A DNA stretch of 64,000 nt from Triplophysa rosa (lineage: Eukaryota > Chordata > Actinopteri > Cypriniformes > Nemacheilidae). The position numbers and the translations under genes were made by a program. The stretch lies in contig NC_079908.1 of assembly GCF_024868665.1 (NCBI RefSeq), forward strand, positions 1,988,000-2,051,999, read 5' to 3'. A model generated the notes under the pieces. The model was not told the origin of the DNA. It did no database searches and worked only from the letters and a program-made list of their open reading frames with translations. Below are positions 13,281-25,304 of this stretch, piece after piece (within the stretch, counting starts at the first letter, position 1; each line of letters opens with the position of its first letter).

Positions 13281-14995
13281 AGTTTATTGGTAGTTCATGT
13301 TAGATAATGCATTAGCTAAGTGTTAACGAATACAACCCGAAAAGTGAAATATACAAAAGAAAGATAGGTATAGTGGGCTTTTTGAGGCTTTTAAATGTTT
13401 TTTTACAGCTTTCAATTCAAACAAAAGCACATTTTAAAAGATAGAAAAGTGAAGGTGGACATTAAAGGACAGATTAAAAAAAGAAACCCAATTTCTGACA
13501 CCTGTGTGTTGAACACAACACAGATGCTGATGACAGGTCTGTGGCTAAATCATGTTCTTCCAGCAATCCCATCTAGAAGGCTGTAGATGTTATGTGTACA
13601 TTCAGACCATCAGCATATCCATATGGAATGAAAATCATCAGATTTCAGGTCGGATGTAAAAAAATGACAGCAGTTTTTTACCACTGGTTTGTTCCACATG
13701 TTTGTATTTTGCCTATTGATGAAATGAACTATATGTTTTCTGGCAGAACATCTCCACTCATTACCATTAGTTTTATTAAAAAACTTTGCTGGTCTTTGGC
13801 ACTATATTGATGTGTATTATTTTAACGCTACAACATTTGACCAGAGTGAAGTCAGACGTGCAACACATGCCCCTCTGCAGTTCAGATTGAGACAGGAGTC
13901 CTGGCAAGCATCAAATATTAAAGGGTGCATTCGCACAGCAGGAACGATTTCATAGTTCCTGGACGATTTGCCGGAAGTACCCGCTTTTTGTTGTGCTCGC
14001 ACCGCAGGAACCAGAGAGGTCATCTGCATCTCAATCTCCAGGACGTTCCCACATATCACTAGTCTCAGCACAGAGACATACAGAATGGGCAGTGGAGGGT
14101 CTATCGCTGATCTTGGGATTAGCCCTCCTTTAAACTCTATCTGTCTTATTCACTCCTCCTAGCTGGAAACTACTGGAACTTCAGACTGCTATGCTTTAAT
14201 GTTTGTGCTTTGACAGATTTGTGTAGACATATTCATTTGCTTGTTTGCTTTTCTTTTGTTTTTTACATGGTTGTCTGTTGGAGTGGATGTGGAATGTGGA
14301 AAGGCTATATCAGGCCTTGACCAGACACCTCTTCAAACTGGATGAGTATGAGGACAATGGGGTATATGCACACGGGCAATGATGTACTTCCGCTCTCATT
14401 GCACTGAGGTCATTTTCAGCAAGTGATAATGATGTGTTTACTAAGAAAACGTTCAAATTTAAGCTTTTAGATAGAATGCATCCTTTGTTCTGACACTTTT
14501 ATTTTTGCAATTTTACATGGGCAACTTATAACACACCAAAGACACGTATTCGCGCCTTTAAAGGGGTCATATTATGCCCTTGTAGGAAGTCTTGATATTG
14601 TTTTTGGGGTGTACTAGAGAAAAGGTTTTCCTGCTTTATTGATCAAGAAACACATTATGTTTCACATTATTGCACCACTATCTTCACAGCTCTCTCAAAC
14701 ACTATGTGAAGCCCCCTCATTCTGAAACGCTCAGATTGTTCACCCACTTAGAGCGTGCAGAAGAAATGTCCTACCCCTTATCATATCTGCAAGCTTTTGC
14801 TTTAGCTCTTTAACTGGGAGCTCTAGCCCTTTATTATACACAGTAACAATGGTGTGAGTTTTGTCTCATCAGTTCAACACACGTATGGATCAGAAGCACC
14901 TCTTAAAGCACAATTAAGGCTTGTCAGCTATAAACCTCAGTCTTTGTTAGAGTGCAACTCCCATGCCAATGGTGTGATATCAAACCCAACACATC
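13281..14995. other. intergenic with degenerate repeat fragments
   Basis: A piece starting near 14559 (AAAGGGGTCATATTATG) resembles a common fish transposon end. Another at 13925-14050 contains repeated GCACNGCAGGAAC words in opposite orientation. No gene is supported. Confidence 0.4.
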
Positions 14996-16435
14996 CTCAC
15001 TCCCGACTCGTCACATATTTATGCTCAGTCAGCACCCTTCGGCGCCACTTTTAAATGCGCAGGGTCATTTTTTGATGTGAAGGGAACACGAATTTTACCG
15101 TCATTGTGAAAATGTATATTAGATATAATTTGCAATGATGTTTCGGGGTTTAATTTAAGTTTAATGGCCAGGATAATTGCGTTTCCATGACGCTATTCAG
15201 GCAGTTTGAGCAAGTAATTTAAACAGTTTATTTATCGTAATATAAAACACAAGATACAAGCAGTCACAGTGTCGTTCAAAAATACAGATATTCCAAGGGT
15301 ACCAACGCGAAACGGTCGATATTTATGAGGAACAGATGCGAAATCGATCACCGTCCGCCGTAAATCTCAGATCCGGTGAATAACGACATTCAAAAATTGC
15401 CACCAGAGGAAGTTACGCCAGCTTCGATTCCATTGGCTCTCCCGTGTCTCGTGACCATATATTTTGAATGGGTGCCGACCTCATGCATTCGCGGACACAC
15501 ACGTCATCTTCATGTAAAGTTATCGTACGGCTTCGGTGCAAAAAGGTGTGCGAAACGAGTCGTTTGTAATACTTTTGATCAGTTTGTGCAATAAAACCTG
15601 TGACTGTACTTTTATTCGCGTGTTGTGTTTTATATGGTTGAGAAGTGGTTAGGGTGAGGGTGGGGTTGGAGTTAGGTGCTACAAAATATTTAAAACATAA
15701 ATAAATATGAAATGCTAAGAATTGCACACATCTCAGTCTGGAGCATTTAGCTAACATCAACGCAATTAACTGTTTGTCGAAAAACGATACCAAAGGTGTC
15801 ACGGTCCTACCTCCTTGTTTATGAATTCCTAGTCGTGTGGCAGGATCGGGACAGAGCCCTTAGGTTTTATGTGAGAAAGCCATGAGATGTTTATGTTTTT
15901 TTACTTCTCATGTGTTTACTTGTGTCTCGTCAGTGGCCCCGCCCCTCTTGTTTCGTGTATTGCCTCCCTGCCGTGTCTAATGTTTCCCACCTGCCCTGTG
16001 TCAATTATCCTTCGTTTGTCTTCCCTTTAAATAGTCCTCTTGTTTCATTGTCTTGTTGCTCATGTATTACGTTCGGTCTGCGTTCTGTATGTTTGCATTC
16101 CGTGTTCAGATGTCTTCCGTGTTGCCTGTGCCTCTTGTTGCCATTTCCCCTTGTCACAGTAAGTGTTTAGTTTAGTCTATGTCAAGTGTTGTTTAGTTTA
16201 GTGTTTAGTTAGTTTACGTCCCTCTTTACTTATTATTATCTTGTTCTTGTTTACACCCCGTCGCGGGTTTATGTTTTTTGTTAAAATAAAGTTTGTCTTG
16301 TTAACCCCGTCATTGCCGCAGCCTGCGCTTGGGTTCTTTCCTGCCACCTCCCTGACAAAAGGGGTACCCTTCACGTTCAAAAGTGACGCCGAGGGGCGCT
16401 GACCGAGTGTAAATATGTGATGAGTCAGGAGTGAG
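14996..16435. mobile_element. DNA transposon with ~70-bp inverted ends, split by a solo LTR
   Basis: Bases 14996-15064 (CTCACTCCCGACTCGTCACA onward) are repeated in inverted orientation at 16366-16435 with about 85% identity by eye, including the GGCGCCACTTTT/GGCGTCACTTTT block. The solo LTR at 15797-16357 sits inside, so the original element was about 0.9 kb. I see no transposase. The target duplication was not identified and the outer edges could extend a few bases. Confidence 0.75.
15797..16357 (+). mobile_element. solo LTR of a Ty3/gypsy-type retrotransposon
   Basis: It starts TGTCACGGTCC and ends CCTGACA, the TG...CA termini of an LTR, with exact 5-bp duplications AAAGG on both sides (15792-15796, 16358-16362). 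It has LTR-like content in order: a TTTAAATAG box near 16025, and an AATAAAGTTTG signal near 16286 followed by a GC-richer tail. No internal coding region is attached, so it is a solo LTR left by recombination between two LTRs. Confidence 0.9.
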
Positions 16436-16793
16436 AAAGGGTTGCAAAACCTGGCTCCCCTGTTTCTCACTACTATGGTGAAGCATAGCAGTGATTTGAC
16501 CAGAAGCTTGTTTGCATGCTGACTTCAAAGGATGTTTTACAGAAGTATGTTTGTAGAGGTATGTGCACAAACACACAATGTTGTGTATTACACTAACATG
16601 TATTACACACAACAGCTTTCACAGCAGATGATAAAGTCCCGGAGAGATTATTACAGCATGTCAGTGATAGTTACGGACATCATAGGTTATCTTAGAATAG
16701 TGGTAACTGAATCTTTATGACCAGAACTAATAGCTGTAAACAGAGATTTACTGAAGTGAGTACACAGCCTAGTCAAGTGTTTTCTTATTATTC

Positions 16794-17249
16794 TAGGCCT
16801 GCACGATAATTTATCGCGATACCACTAAATCCTATTGAAATCAAGCTGGCTGCGATATGCAATGTGTCAATATTTTTTTAATGCCTAGCTTGTCCGTGAA
16901 GCACGGCTCTGGGATCAGTAGGAAATGCTGCTCGATCTAAAAGCAGTGTGAGTTTGAGTTGCTTATAATGTGCAATTCAAAAAGCAACACCCGTCAAACA
17001 TGATCATTATAAATATACTTTATTATCATGAAAATACCTGATGAGGCTTGAGGAACAGTGATAAAAAGATGTCCATAGGCATTTCCTAGATACTAGAACG
17101 TGTTATGGTCTTCTTCTGCAGTGCGTATTTGGAGTTTCTGCATGAGAGTGCCCTCTGGCTTTCGGATGCAGCAGCATTTTCCCATACTTCACTGAAAAGC
17201 TGTGCATAAATCACGTGATATTTATCGTCGGTTTATCGCGACAGCCCTG
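16794..17249. mobile_element. hAT-like element, copy 2 (uninterrupted)
   Basis: A 456-bp relative of 8604-9932 with no nested insertion. The left end is a slightly changed TAGGCCTGCACGATAATT and the right end on the other strand is CAGGGCTGTCGCGATAAACC. It provides the empty-site comparison for the nested element: the sequence CCCATACTTCACTG here corresponds to the two TACTT flanks there. Non-coding. Confidence 0.8.
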
Positions 17250-19639
17250 TTATTAGCAACAACACACCTCTACCACGACTATTCTTCTTCTCGAAAGCAG
17301 CTCGACATGCCCCCAGGCCCCTTTTTTGTGCATTTCCAGGGGTGATGTTTATATCAATTCAGGGCTTTGTGATGTCACAAACCCAGGACGAATCTCGTCA
17401 AAGTCGTCGAACCGTTTGTTGCCCAGTAGTTCTTAAAAAGGGTTTCTGTTTATAAGAATAGTATAAGAAGAACTTCTTTATGCTCAAATAGCAACATCAC
17501 CCACTAACTAACACAAAAAAGTTTTATTCAAAAAGATTCAGCTTTATTTATAAAACACAAGGAGAATAAACCTCAGCGAATGTCAAGACTTGTCAGCTCT
17601 GGTCCTGAAGGGCCACTGTCTTGCATAGTTTAGTTCCAACCCTACTTCAACACAACTTTTCATAATTTTCAAGTAATCTTGAAGAGTTGGATCTAAACTC
17701 TCCAGGCCACGGACCCTCCCGGAACCAAATTGACTAGCCCTGTGGTAAAAGTTTGAGGACAATACCACTGTGTGAGTAAAAGTGTGTCGTTAATTATTAA
17801 CCTAGCACTCCAATTAAAATGTGTGTAAAGCCACTGGCCTTTTTGTGCTGATTGTCTATCAACAATTAATGGTTTTCGTATGCCTCATAAAGTAGTTATG
17901 AATTCCCTTCAGATCATTACGAATTCCCTTCCGATCATGCTGGTCAAAACAGTGAATATTTGTAGTTTTATTGGCAGCCTGTAACTATGTACAGTGGGTA
18001 TGCTCTATGACGACAGGCAAGTTGTTTCATCTCTCAAAAAAATGTCATATTAATTGAAACTTTGCAGTAGTAAACAAATAACAAGACTTACTGTACCCAC
18101 CCAGGACGGCAGTCATACACCAAATCTCAAAGCACACAGGGGTTTAATTAAGCAGCCCATTAGACAGCCTGACTCAACATGTGTGTTTCACTACTACAAA
18201 AACAATACATTCATCACACTTTGTTGCAGCTGACGTTTCAGGCTAGTGACATTTCAAAAGATGTAGGATGTTGCTTTTGTGTGTGTGCATGTGTGTGTGT
18301 GTTAGGTTAAGGTGTGGACTTTGAAACTTCATGGTCTGCTGGTAATAGTACTGAAGTCCCTGAGAAGTCAGCTCCGTTTATAAGAAAACTGTTGAGTGAA
18401 AATGGCGAGAACCATGTTAATCGACTGACTGACAAATTTTTTGGCCTGGGAAATGTGTTCAGATACCAGAGCTGGAGATTTCCTGCCTACAATTTGTGAT
18501 GTCTATGACACAATCGTTACCTTACAATAACTTACAGGCTTATTTTAGTAAATGCCACAATATAGTTCTATTAGGAAAACGCAATACTGAAGTCCCTCCC
18601 CAATCCAACCGCCGCTGGCACAATAGCAAATCATACTACAATTCACACGACTTAGCCATGCATTTGTGTTGTTTTTTACATATAAATGAATATGGATCAA
18701 TAATTCAAGAATAATTTCAGCATTGAAAGAATAGTGAATAGTGAATTATTTTGTACCCATTTTTACCGTCATTGACTAGAAAAGACTATCCCCACTTTTG
18801 AATGTTAAGGATACGCATCTGGCAACTTTAACTCTGCTTTTAAAAGTTAAAGTTGAAAGTCTGTTTGAACACTTGACTCACTTGTGAACATGTAATTTAT
18901 TATTTGCGTTGCTTTTCATTGTCTTTCAGTCACAATGGTTATGAGTAATGATGGAGTTGTGACAGTGTTGAGTGTTCATCAGAGCTGGATGTGCTGGTTG
19001 GTTGGACGTGTCGAGTGATGAAAGATCAATGAAGTTGGCATTTGGAGAAATACCTCAACAGGTATGTTTCTAAATGTCTATTGAGCTTGGTGTGTTGACT
19101 AAGTGCTGTGCGTGAGCATGCCCACCCATTCAACAAATGACGTTCCCCTTTCGTTTACTTTCCCTTGGTAGCAAAACATCTCACTGACAAATGTGTGTTT
19201 TATGTCGACTACTGTGACATGAACAAATTCAGTCTATGTGTAAATAAATGTGATTGCATCTATACGCTTGCCTGTCCCATTCATTCAGATGAACAAACAG
19301 CAGTCGCATATGCGCGACCACTCAACTGTAAATGAAGTGAACAATGCTTCAGGATATTGTTTCATGTTCAAATGAGCGTTTTGGCTTTGTTTGTCTTAAC
19401 ATAGCATAATTCATGTACATATGAAACAGATGAGAACCAACCTGGACTGATAAAAAGTGTATTATGTATCAATGTATTGCACACAGTGGGTCTAAAAGTC
19501 TGAGCACATTCTGGAATAAACATCTGATATTTAAATCCATTTTAAACCTGCTTTTAAGATATAACTTTTGTACAAGTCAGGTTTTCTCCCGAAGTGTACA
19601 AGACGATTTTAGAAACAAAGTTTTTTTAGACAGGATGGT
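17250..19639. other. intergenic with degenerate hAT MITE remnant
   Basis: A diverged palindromic repeat at about 17590-17755 (GGTCCTGAAGGGCCACTGTC ... GACTAGCCCTGTGG) is related to the MITE at 5387-5579. The rest is AT-rich without a recognisable exon. Confidence 0.5.
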
Positions 19640-19755
19640 AGAGATTGACAGGAAAGCATGGGGTGGAGAGTAGGGAACGGGATCGGCAAAAGACCTTGAG
19701 TAGGGATTCAAACTCGGGTGGCTGGAGGTGTAGTTGCACTATAACAGACCAAAAT
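19640..19755 (-). repeat. tRNA-derived SINE fragment
   Basis: On the minus strand this reads through a GAGTTTGAATCCC word, similar to the B box of a tRNA promoter, followed by ...AAGGTCTTTTGCCGATCCC, the body of a common fish tRNA-derived SINE. The head is incomplete and no tail is evident. It is not a functional tRNA gene. Confidence 0.6.
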
Positions 19756-20128
19756 TATCTGCAGTTTTTCTGAAATTATTTATAGGTGTTTAGGTAAAAT
19801 GATGTGCAATATTTTTCCAAAAATTCTAATAAAAACATACTTTATATTTGCAGAAAAGGAAAACTAGAGAAACAGCTCAAAATTACTGAAAAGTTTATGT
19901 GTATTTTTTCAGACCTCAAATAATCTAATGAAAACTAGATCAAATTTACTTTGAAGCAATACAACAATCATATTTGTACATGTATTTAATAAAAGGTTTT
20001 TATATTAGATTTTTATGACCGTTTTCACGTGTCTTGTCATGCTGTCAGTCCTTCACATTGCTGTTGGATGACTTTGTCACTCCTGAGGTTTGATTTGACT
20101 GAAATTCAACACACACTGGACTGGAATG

Positions 20129-21066
20129 TGTGATGCAAGACACGAGAGCCAAACGCAGGATCAAGAATTCCTTTAATGAGAATCCCCACACTTCAGCACT
20201 CAAAACAGAACAAAGTCAAATAACAAACAATAACCAAAAAGGGAAAAGGCTCGAGCGCTCGGCCAACCGACCGTTAATGGGGAAGAGGGAAAAGAACCAA
20301 AAAATAACCCATATAGAGCCCGCAGCAAGCGGGGGTTGAAGGGGTTTGCACAGTCCACAACCGTCCAGCCAGATAAAAATAGCTGCCTGGTGATACCGTC
20401 GGCTTAGAGTCACACACGGGGAGAACAGAGGTAAGCATCCATAAACTCTCAGCGCTAATCCGTACGATGCGGCCACGATCCCTGACCGAAATCCGAAAGC
20501 TAGAGGCAACGCCACAATCCCAGGGCGACGTCCACACAGCCTGGTTGCAAGAATCCTTAGGGGACGCTCAACGGGAGGTTTCCCCGGTGAAGAGGTGTCC
20601 GACTCGCCTGTGGGACCTTCCTCGACAGATCTCCGCCTCTTGAAGTCTGTAGTGAAGTTTAGCTATGCAGGAACAGCGAGAACAGGACAGGGTGAAAGCA
20701 GCACTGGAGCCTGGACAAGACACGATAATCAGAAGACTGGAAACAAGACGACAAGACTAGACCGATCTACTGGATAAAATGGCCAGCGATCACCACAAGA
20801 CAACTATTACGGACTGACAAAGAACGCTGAAACACACAGGGAATAAAAAGGAGTGCAATCAGAAGATGAGATGAAAAACCAGTTGGGGAGAATGAGAGTT
20901 AACGAGGGAACCAGGTGAATCAAACAAAGAGTAGGTGATCGGGTAATAAGGGGGCAGGGCCACACACACGCGGTCCTGGGGCACATGGCAACTGTCAAGT
21001 GCTCGACAGAAACAAACAAAGGACCAGACAGACAAAACCCAGTAGTGCTAGACCCGAGCCCTGACA
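20129..21066 (-). repeat. 3' LTR of the gypsy element (938 bp)
   Basis: It reads TGTCAGGGCTCGG ... TTGCATCACA on the element strand. It contains 118 bp (20607-20724) absent from the other LTR. The internal side is preceded by a polypurine tract on the element strand. Confidence 0.93.
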
Positions 21067-21080
21067 GTACCCCCCTCCCC
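21067..21080 (-). other. polypurine tract of the gypsy element
   Basis: On the element strand GGGGAGGGGGGTAC abuts the 3' LTR start TGTCAGGG. This is the position and composition expected for the plus-strand DNA primer of an LTR retrotransposon. Confidence 0.8.
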
Positions 21081-24000
21081 AGCAGCGCCACTGGGCGTCC
21101 GAGGAGGGGGCTCACCTCGACATCGGTAGAATTCCACGATCAGCGACTGGTCCAGGATATCCCGGGAAGTAACCCAACTTCACTCCTCTGCGCTATAACC
21201 TTCCCAGTCCACTAAGTACTGGATGCCCCTGCCACTGCGACGAACATCTAGTAATCTCCTGACTGTGTAAGCTGGAGAGCCATCCACTAGACGAGGGGGG
21301 GGTTTGGACGATTGCTGGCAGGATGGAGTGGAGAGGAAACGACAGGCTTGACCCTGGAAACATGAAAAACAGGGTGAACCCGACCAAGGGAGCGGGGAAG
21401 TCTGAGCCGAACAGCCACCGGATTAACCATCTTGGTGATGCGGTATATACCAATGAACCTGGGCGCCAGCTTGCGAGAGGGCACCCGGAGAGGCAGGTCC
21501 TTGGTGGAGAGCCATACCCGCTGACCACACACATAGACTGGAGGAGAGGACCGGTGACGGTCGGCCGCTGCCTTGGTCCGCCTCATGGTCCAGGCCAGGA
21601 TCCCCTGGCCTTCTTCCATGTGCGACGGCAGCGCTGGATGAAGGCCAGGGCGGACGGAACTGCAGCATCGGGTTCCTGTGATGGAAACAGAGGGGGGTTA
21701 TATCCCAAGGAGCATTCAAATGGGTACATACCTGATGCAGAGGACTGGAGGGAGTTGTGGGCGTACTCTACCCACGAGAGCTGAGAGCACTAGGAGCTTG
21801 GGTTAGATGATGTCAGACAGCGGAGCATTCTACCAAGATCCTGGTTGGCCCGCTCGCATTGCCCGTTGGTCTGGGGGTGAAAGCCAGAAGACAGACTCGC
21901 AGAGGCCTCGATCTGTCTGAACTGATTCTGTCTGACAGAACTCCTTCCAGAACCGGGATGAAAACTGAGGCCCCCTATCAGAAACCACGTCAACCGGCAA
22001 GCCGTGGTCTACCATCAGTTGAGCGGTCTCCCGGGCAGAGGGTAGCTTGGGTAAAGGGACAAAATGGACCGCCTTGGAGAAGCGATCCACCACAGTGAGA
22101 ACCACTGTGTTACCTTCGGAGGGAGGAAGCCCAGTGACAAAATCAAGAGCAATTTGCGACCAGCAGCGGGTGGGGATAGGCAAGGGACGGAGTAGACCAG
22201 CGGGAGGGTGGTCGAGCGGCTTGCATTGAGAACATGTGGGGCAGGCCGACACGAACTGTCTGACATCAGCGGCCAGGGACGGCCACCAGAAACGTTGACG
22301 GATGGCAGTCGACATTCCCCGGACTCCTGGATGGCAGACTAACCTGGATGAATGGCCCCATCGAAGGCACTCTGCCGGCACTTGCACCCCTCGACCGGCC
22401 TCTGCCACTCGCCGCTCGATACCCCAAGAGGGCCCCGACCACCACCCTCTTTGGAAGGATGGTTTTGGCCTCAAGCTCCCTCCCGGGGGTCTCGAACAGA
22501 CGCGAGAGGGCATCAGGTTTAAGGTTCTTGGACCCAGGCCGGTACGAGAGGGTGAAGTTAAAGCGGCCAAAGAAGAGTGCCCAGCGGGCCTGGCGCGAGC
22601 TCAACCTCTTGGCCGAACGGATATACCCAAGGTTCTTGTGGTCCGTCCAGAACAAGAAGGGCTGCGCTGCTCCCTCCAACCAATGACGCCACTCACCCAA
22701 AGCCAGTCTAACTGCTAACAGCTCTCGATTACCGATGTCATAATTGCGTTCTGCAGGGCTGAGACGGTGTGAGTAGAAGGCGCAGGGGTGCACCTTCCCA
22801 TCAACCGGGGACCGTTGAGACAGAACTGCGCCGACCCCGACATCTGATGCATCGACCTCGACAATAAATTGGTGGGCAGGATCTGGAACAGACAAAACAG
22901 GGGCAGAGACAAACCGGGACTTTAAGTAATCAAAGGCAACCTGAGCGTCATGATTCCACCTGAACGGCACCTTGGTGGAGGTCAAAGCCGTAAGGGGTGC
23001 TGCAGTGAGGCCAAAGTTCCTGATGAACCGCCGGTAAAAATTGGCGAAACCCAGGAACCATTGGAGGTCCTTACGAGAGTTGGGAGTAGGCCATTTGGCG
23101 ACAGCTCTTATCTTGTCAGGATCCGCCTTGATGCCGTTGGAGGAAATAATGTGACCAAGGAACGTGACAGACTCGGCATGGAATTTGCACTTCTCCGCCT
23201 TAACAAATAGTTGATTCTCCAGTAGGTGTTGGAGGACCCGTCTAACTTGCTGGGTGTGTGCCTGGAGAGAAGGGGAAAATATTAAAATGTCGTCCAGGTA
23301 CACAAAGACAAATTTGTTAATCATGTCACCCAGAACACTATTGACGAGGTCCTGGAAGACGGCAGGAGCATTGGTTAGACCAAAAGGAACCAAATACTCG
23401 TAATGTCCCGTGGGTGTATTGAAGGCCGTCTTCCACTCATCCCCTTCCCGAATGCAGACGAGGTGGTAAGCGTTGCGGAGGTCTGGCTTAGTGAAGACCC
23501 GGGCTCCCTGTAAAAGTTCAAAGGCCGAAGACATGAGAGGTAGGGGGTATCTATTCTTGACAGTAATGTCGTTCATACCTCGATAATCAATACAGGGCCG
23601 AAGGGAGCCGTCCTTCTTCTCGACGAAGAAGAATCCCACGCCCGCCGGGGAAGACGAGTGTCGGATGAGCCCTGCCAAGAGTGAGTCTTGAATATACTTG
23701 TCCATGGCCTCTCTTTCAGGAGCAGACAGGGAATAAAGTCGACCCTTGGGCGGAGAAGAGCCTGGGAGGAGGTCAATGGCGCAGTCGTAGGGGCGATGCG
23801 GAGGAAGAGAGGTGGCCCGGGACTTGCTGAACACAGTGCAGAGATCGTGGTACTCCACCGGGACGCCGGAGAGATCAGCGGGCGGCACCTGAGGATTACA
23901 AGACACAGAGACAGGAGACGAGGCAAGACCAAGACAAGACACATAACATGATTGGCTCCAGGCTAATAGAGAACTGGTCTTCCAATCCACATGAGGATTG

Positions 24001-24428
24001 TGCTGGATGAGCCAAGGATGCCCCAGAACTAACTGGTTCCCCGGGGCATCCAGGACGTACAGCACAATATTCTCGTGGTGGTTGCCAGAAAGAAGCAGAC
24101 TCACACAAGGGGTGACGTGGGTGATACTGGAGAGGCGACTACCCGCCAAGGACCAGGCCTCCACCGCTTGGTCCAGGGGAATGGTCGGAATCCCTCATTC
24201 TCTGGCCGCAGCGGTGCTAATAAAGTTGCCCTCTGCTCCACAGTCAAGGAGAGCAGACTCAGAATGAATGGCCCCCTGGAACTGGAGATGGCACGGTAGA
24301 AGGGTCCGACTCGAGGGAGATGTTGAAGGGGAGATGGCGCCCACCAGGACTCTCCGGGCTACTGGTGGGCTCCGGCTTTTACCGGACATTGCACAGCGAA
24401 GTGGCCAGGCTTGCCACAATATAGACAC
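21081..24428 (-). pseudogene. gypsy pol (protease-RT-RNase H-integrase-chromodomain), disrupted
   Basis: From 24428 downward: a protease-like segment with DCGAEGNF near 24225 (Cys replaces the usual Ser/Thr of the D-S/T-G site), then an in-frame TGA at 24195-24197. A long open stretch from 24164 to about 22450 holds reverse transcriptase (YLDDILIF at about 23300; DLRNAYH upstream) and RNase H ([11 protein letters not shown]). Integrase follows in another frame: the zinc-finger segment ending CPTCSQC and two catalytic Asp motifs (LDFVTG, SDRGPQF), with the third-residue region ([12 protein letters not shown]) in a further frame after an indel near 21920-21950. A frame change coincides with a C/G homopolymer at 21295-21302. 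The chromodomain (VDWEGYS near 21205) has a TGA at 21180-21182. One codon is missing in the RT segment YLVPFGLTN compared with the family's usual spacing. This is a decayed mobile-element gene. Confidence 0.93.
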
Positions 24429-25287
24429 AGACCCTGGGCCAGGCGCTGCTGTTTCTGCACTGGGGTGAGGCGTAGGCCGCCCAGCTGCATGGGTTCCACA
24501 TCGGGAGGTGGACTCCTGGGGAGGGCAGGACCAGATGGTGCTTGGGCCTGTCTAGCGAGCGATGGGCGCCAGGGTTGGTTGGTAAGGCTGCGCTGACGGC
24601 GGCGGGACAATCGGCTTTCAATCCACATAGAAAGACCAATCAGCGCGTCGAGCCCTGCGGGTAAATCTAGAGGTGCCAGCTCATCAGCGATGGGGTGGTC
24701 TAACCCATCCAAGAAGCGTGCACGCAGTGCGCTGTCATTCCAGTCGCATGTAGCTGCGAGGGTCTTGAGCCGAATGGCGTAGTCCGTAACCGAGTGTCCC
24801 TTCTGCGTCAGCCGAGCCAGTTCGGTGGCCGCCTCATCCCCTTGGGCTCTTCGATCGAAAAGGCTGATCATTTCTCTACGGACATCCTCAAACCGTGAGC
24901 AGAAGGCCGCCTTAGATTCCCATACCACCACTGCCCAGTCTCGTGCGGCCCCGGAGAGGAGCGTAATGACATACGCCACCTTAGATCCTTCATCAGCATA
25001 ACGGCGTGGATGATGCGCGAAGACAAGAGCACATTGTGATAAGAAGGCTCGACATGAATTTGGGTCGCCGCTGTAGATAGGGGGTTGTTGGCATGGGGTT
25101 CGGAAGAGGTGGCACGAGCGGTGGGATCACGCTAGAGCTCCTCCATGCGGCTAAACAGCTCGGACATCTGGGAACTGAGTGCCCCTATTTCCTGGACGGT
25201 GGCGTTTAAACGCGTGGACTGTTGTCCAAGCAAGGCGCCCTGTTGGGCGAGGGCGGCCCGTAGGGGGTCCGATCCTGCTGGCTCCAT
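24359..25287 (-). pseudogene. gypsy gag, disrupted
   Basis: The ATG at 25285-25287 lies 17 bases inside the 5' LTR edge and opens a frame of 51 codons that ends at TAG (25132-25134). The remainder, including an open stretch from 24979, is in another frame; the change maps near a G5 run at about 25079. The C-terminal part has a CCHC zinc knuckle of spacing C-x2-C-x4-H-x4-C (CLYCGKPGHFAVQC near 24420), the nucleic-acid-binding motif of retroelement nucleocapsids. The gag tail overlaps the start of pol in a different frame. Confidence 0.9.
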
Positions 25288-25301
25288 CACGGGTCAGTCC
25301 A
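25284..25301 (-). other. candidate primer-binding site of the gypsy element
   Basis: On the element strand TGGACTGACCCGTGATGG begins three bases after the 5' LTR. The initial TGG and the position fit a tRNA primer site, but I cannot name the tRNA. It overlaps the gag start. Confidence 0.45.
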
Positions 25302-25304
25302 TTC

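Noticed and set aside
15413..15802. 129-codon minus-strand frame
   Set aside because: Falls inside a DNA transposon and runs to the solo LTR edge; composition and lack of similarity indicate chance.
19640..19755. tRNA gene
   Set aside because: Only a B-box-like word and SINE body are present; no cloverleaf can be formed.
21323..21784. 153-codon plus-strand frame
   Set aside because: Antisense shadow of the gypsy integrase and chromodomain region.
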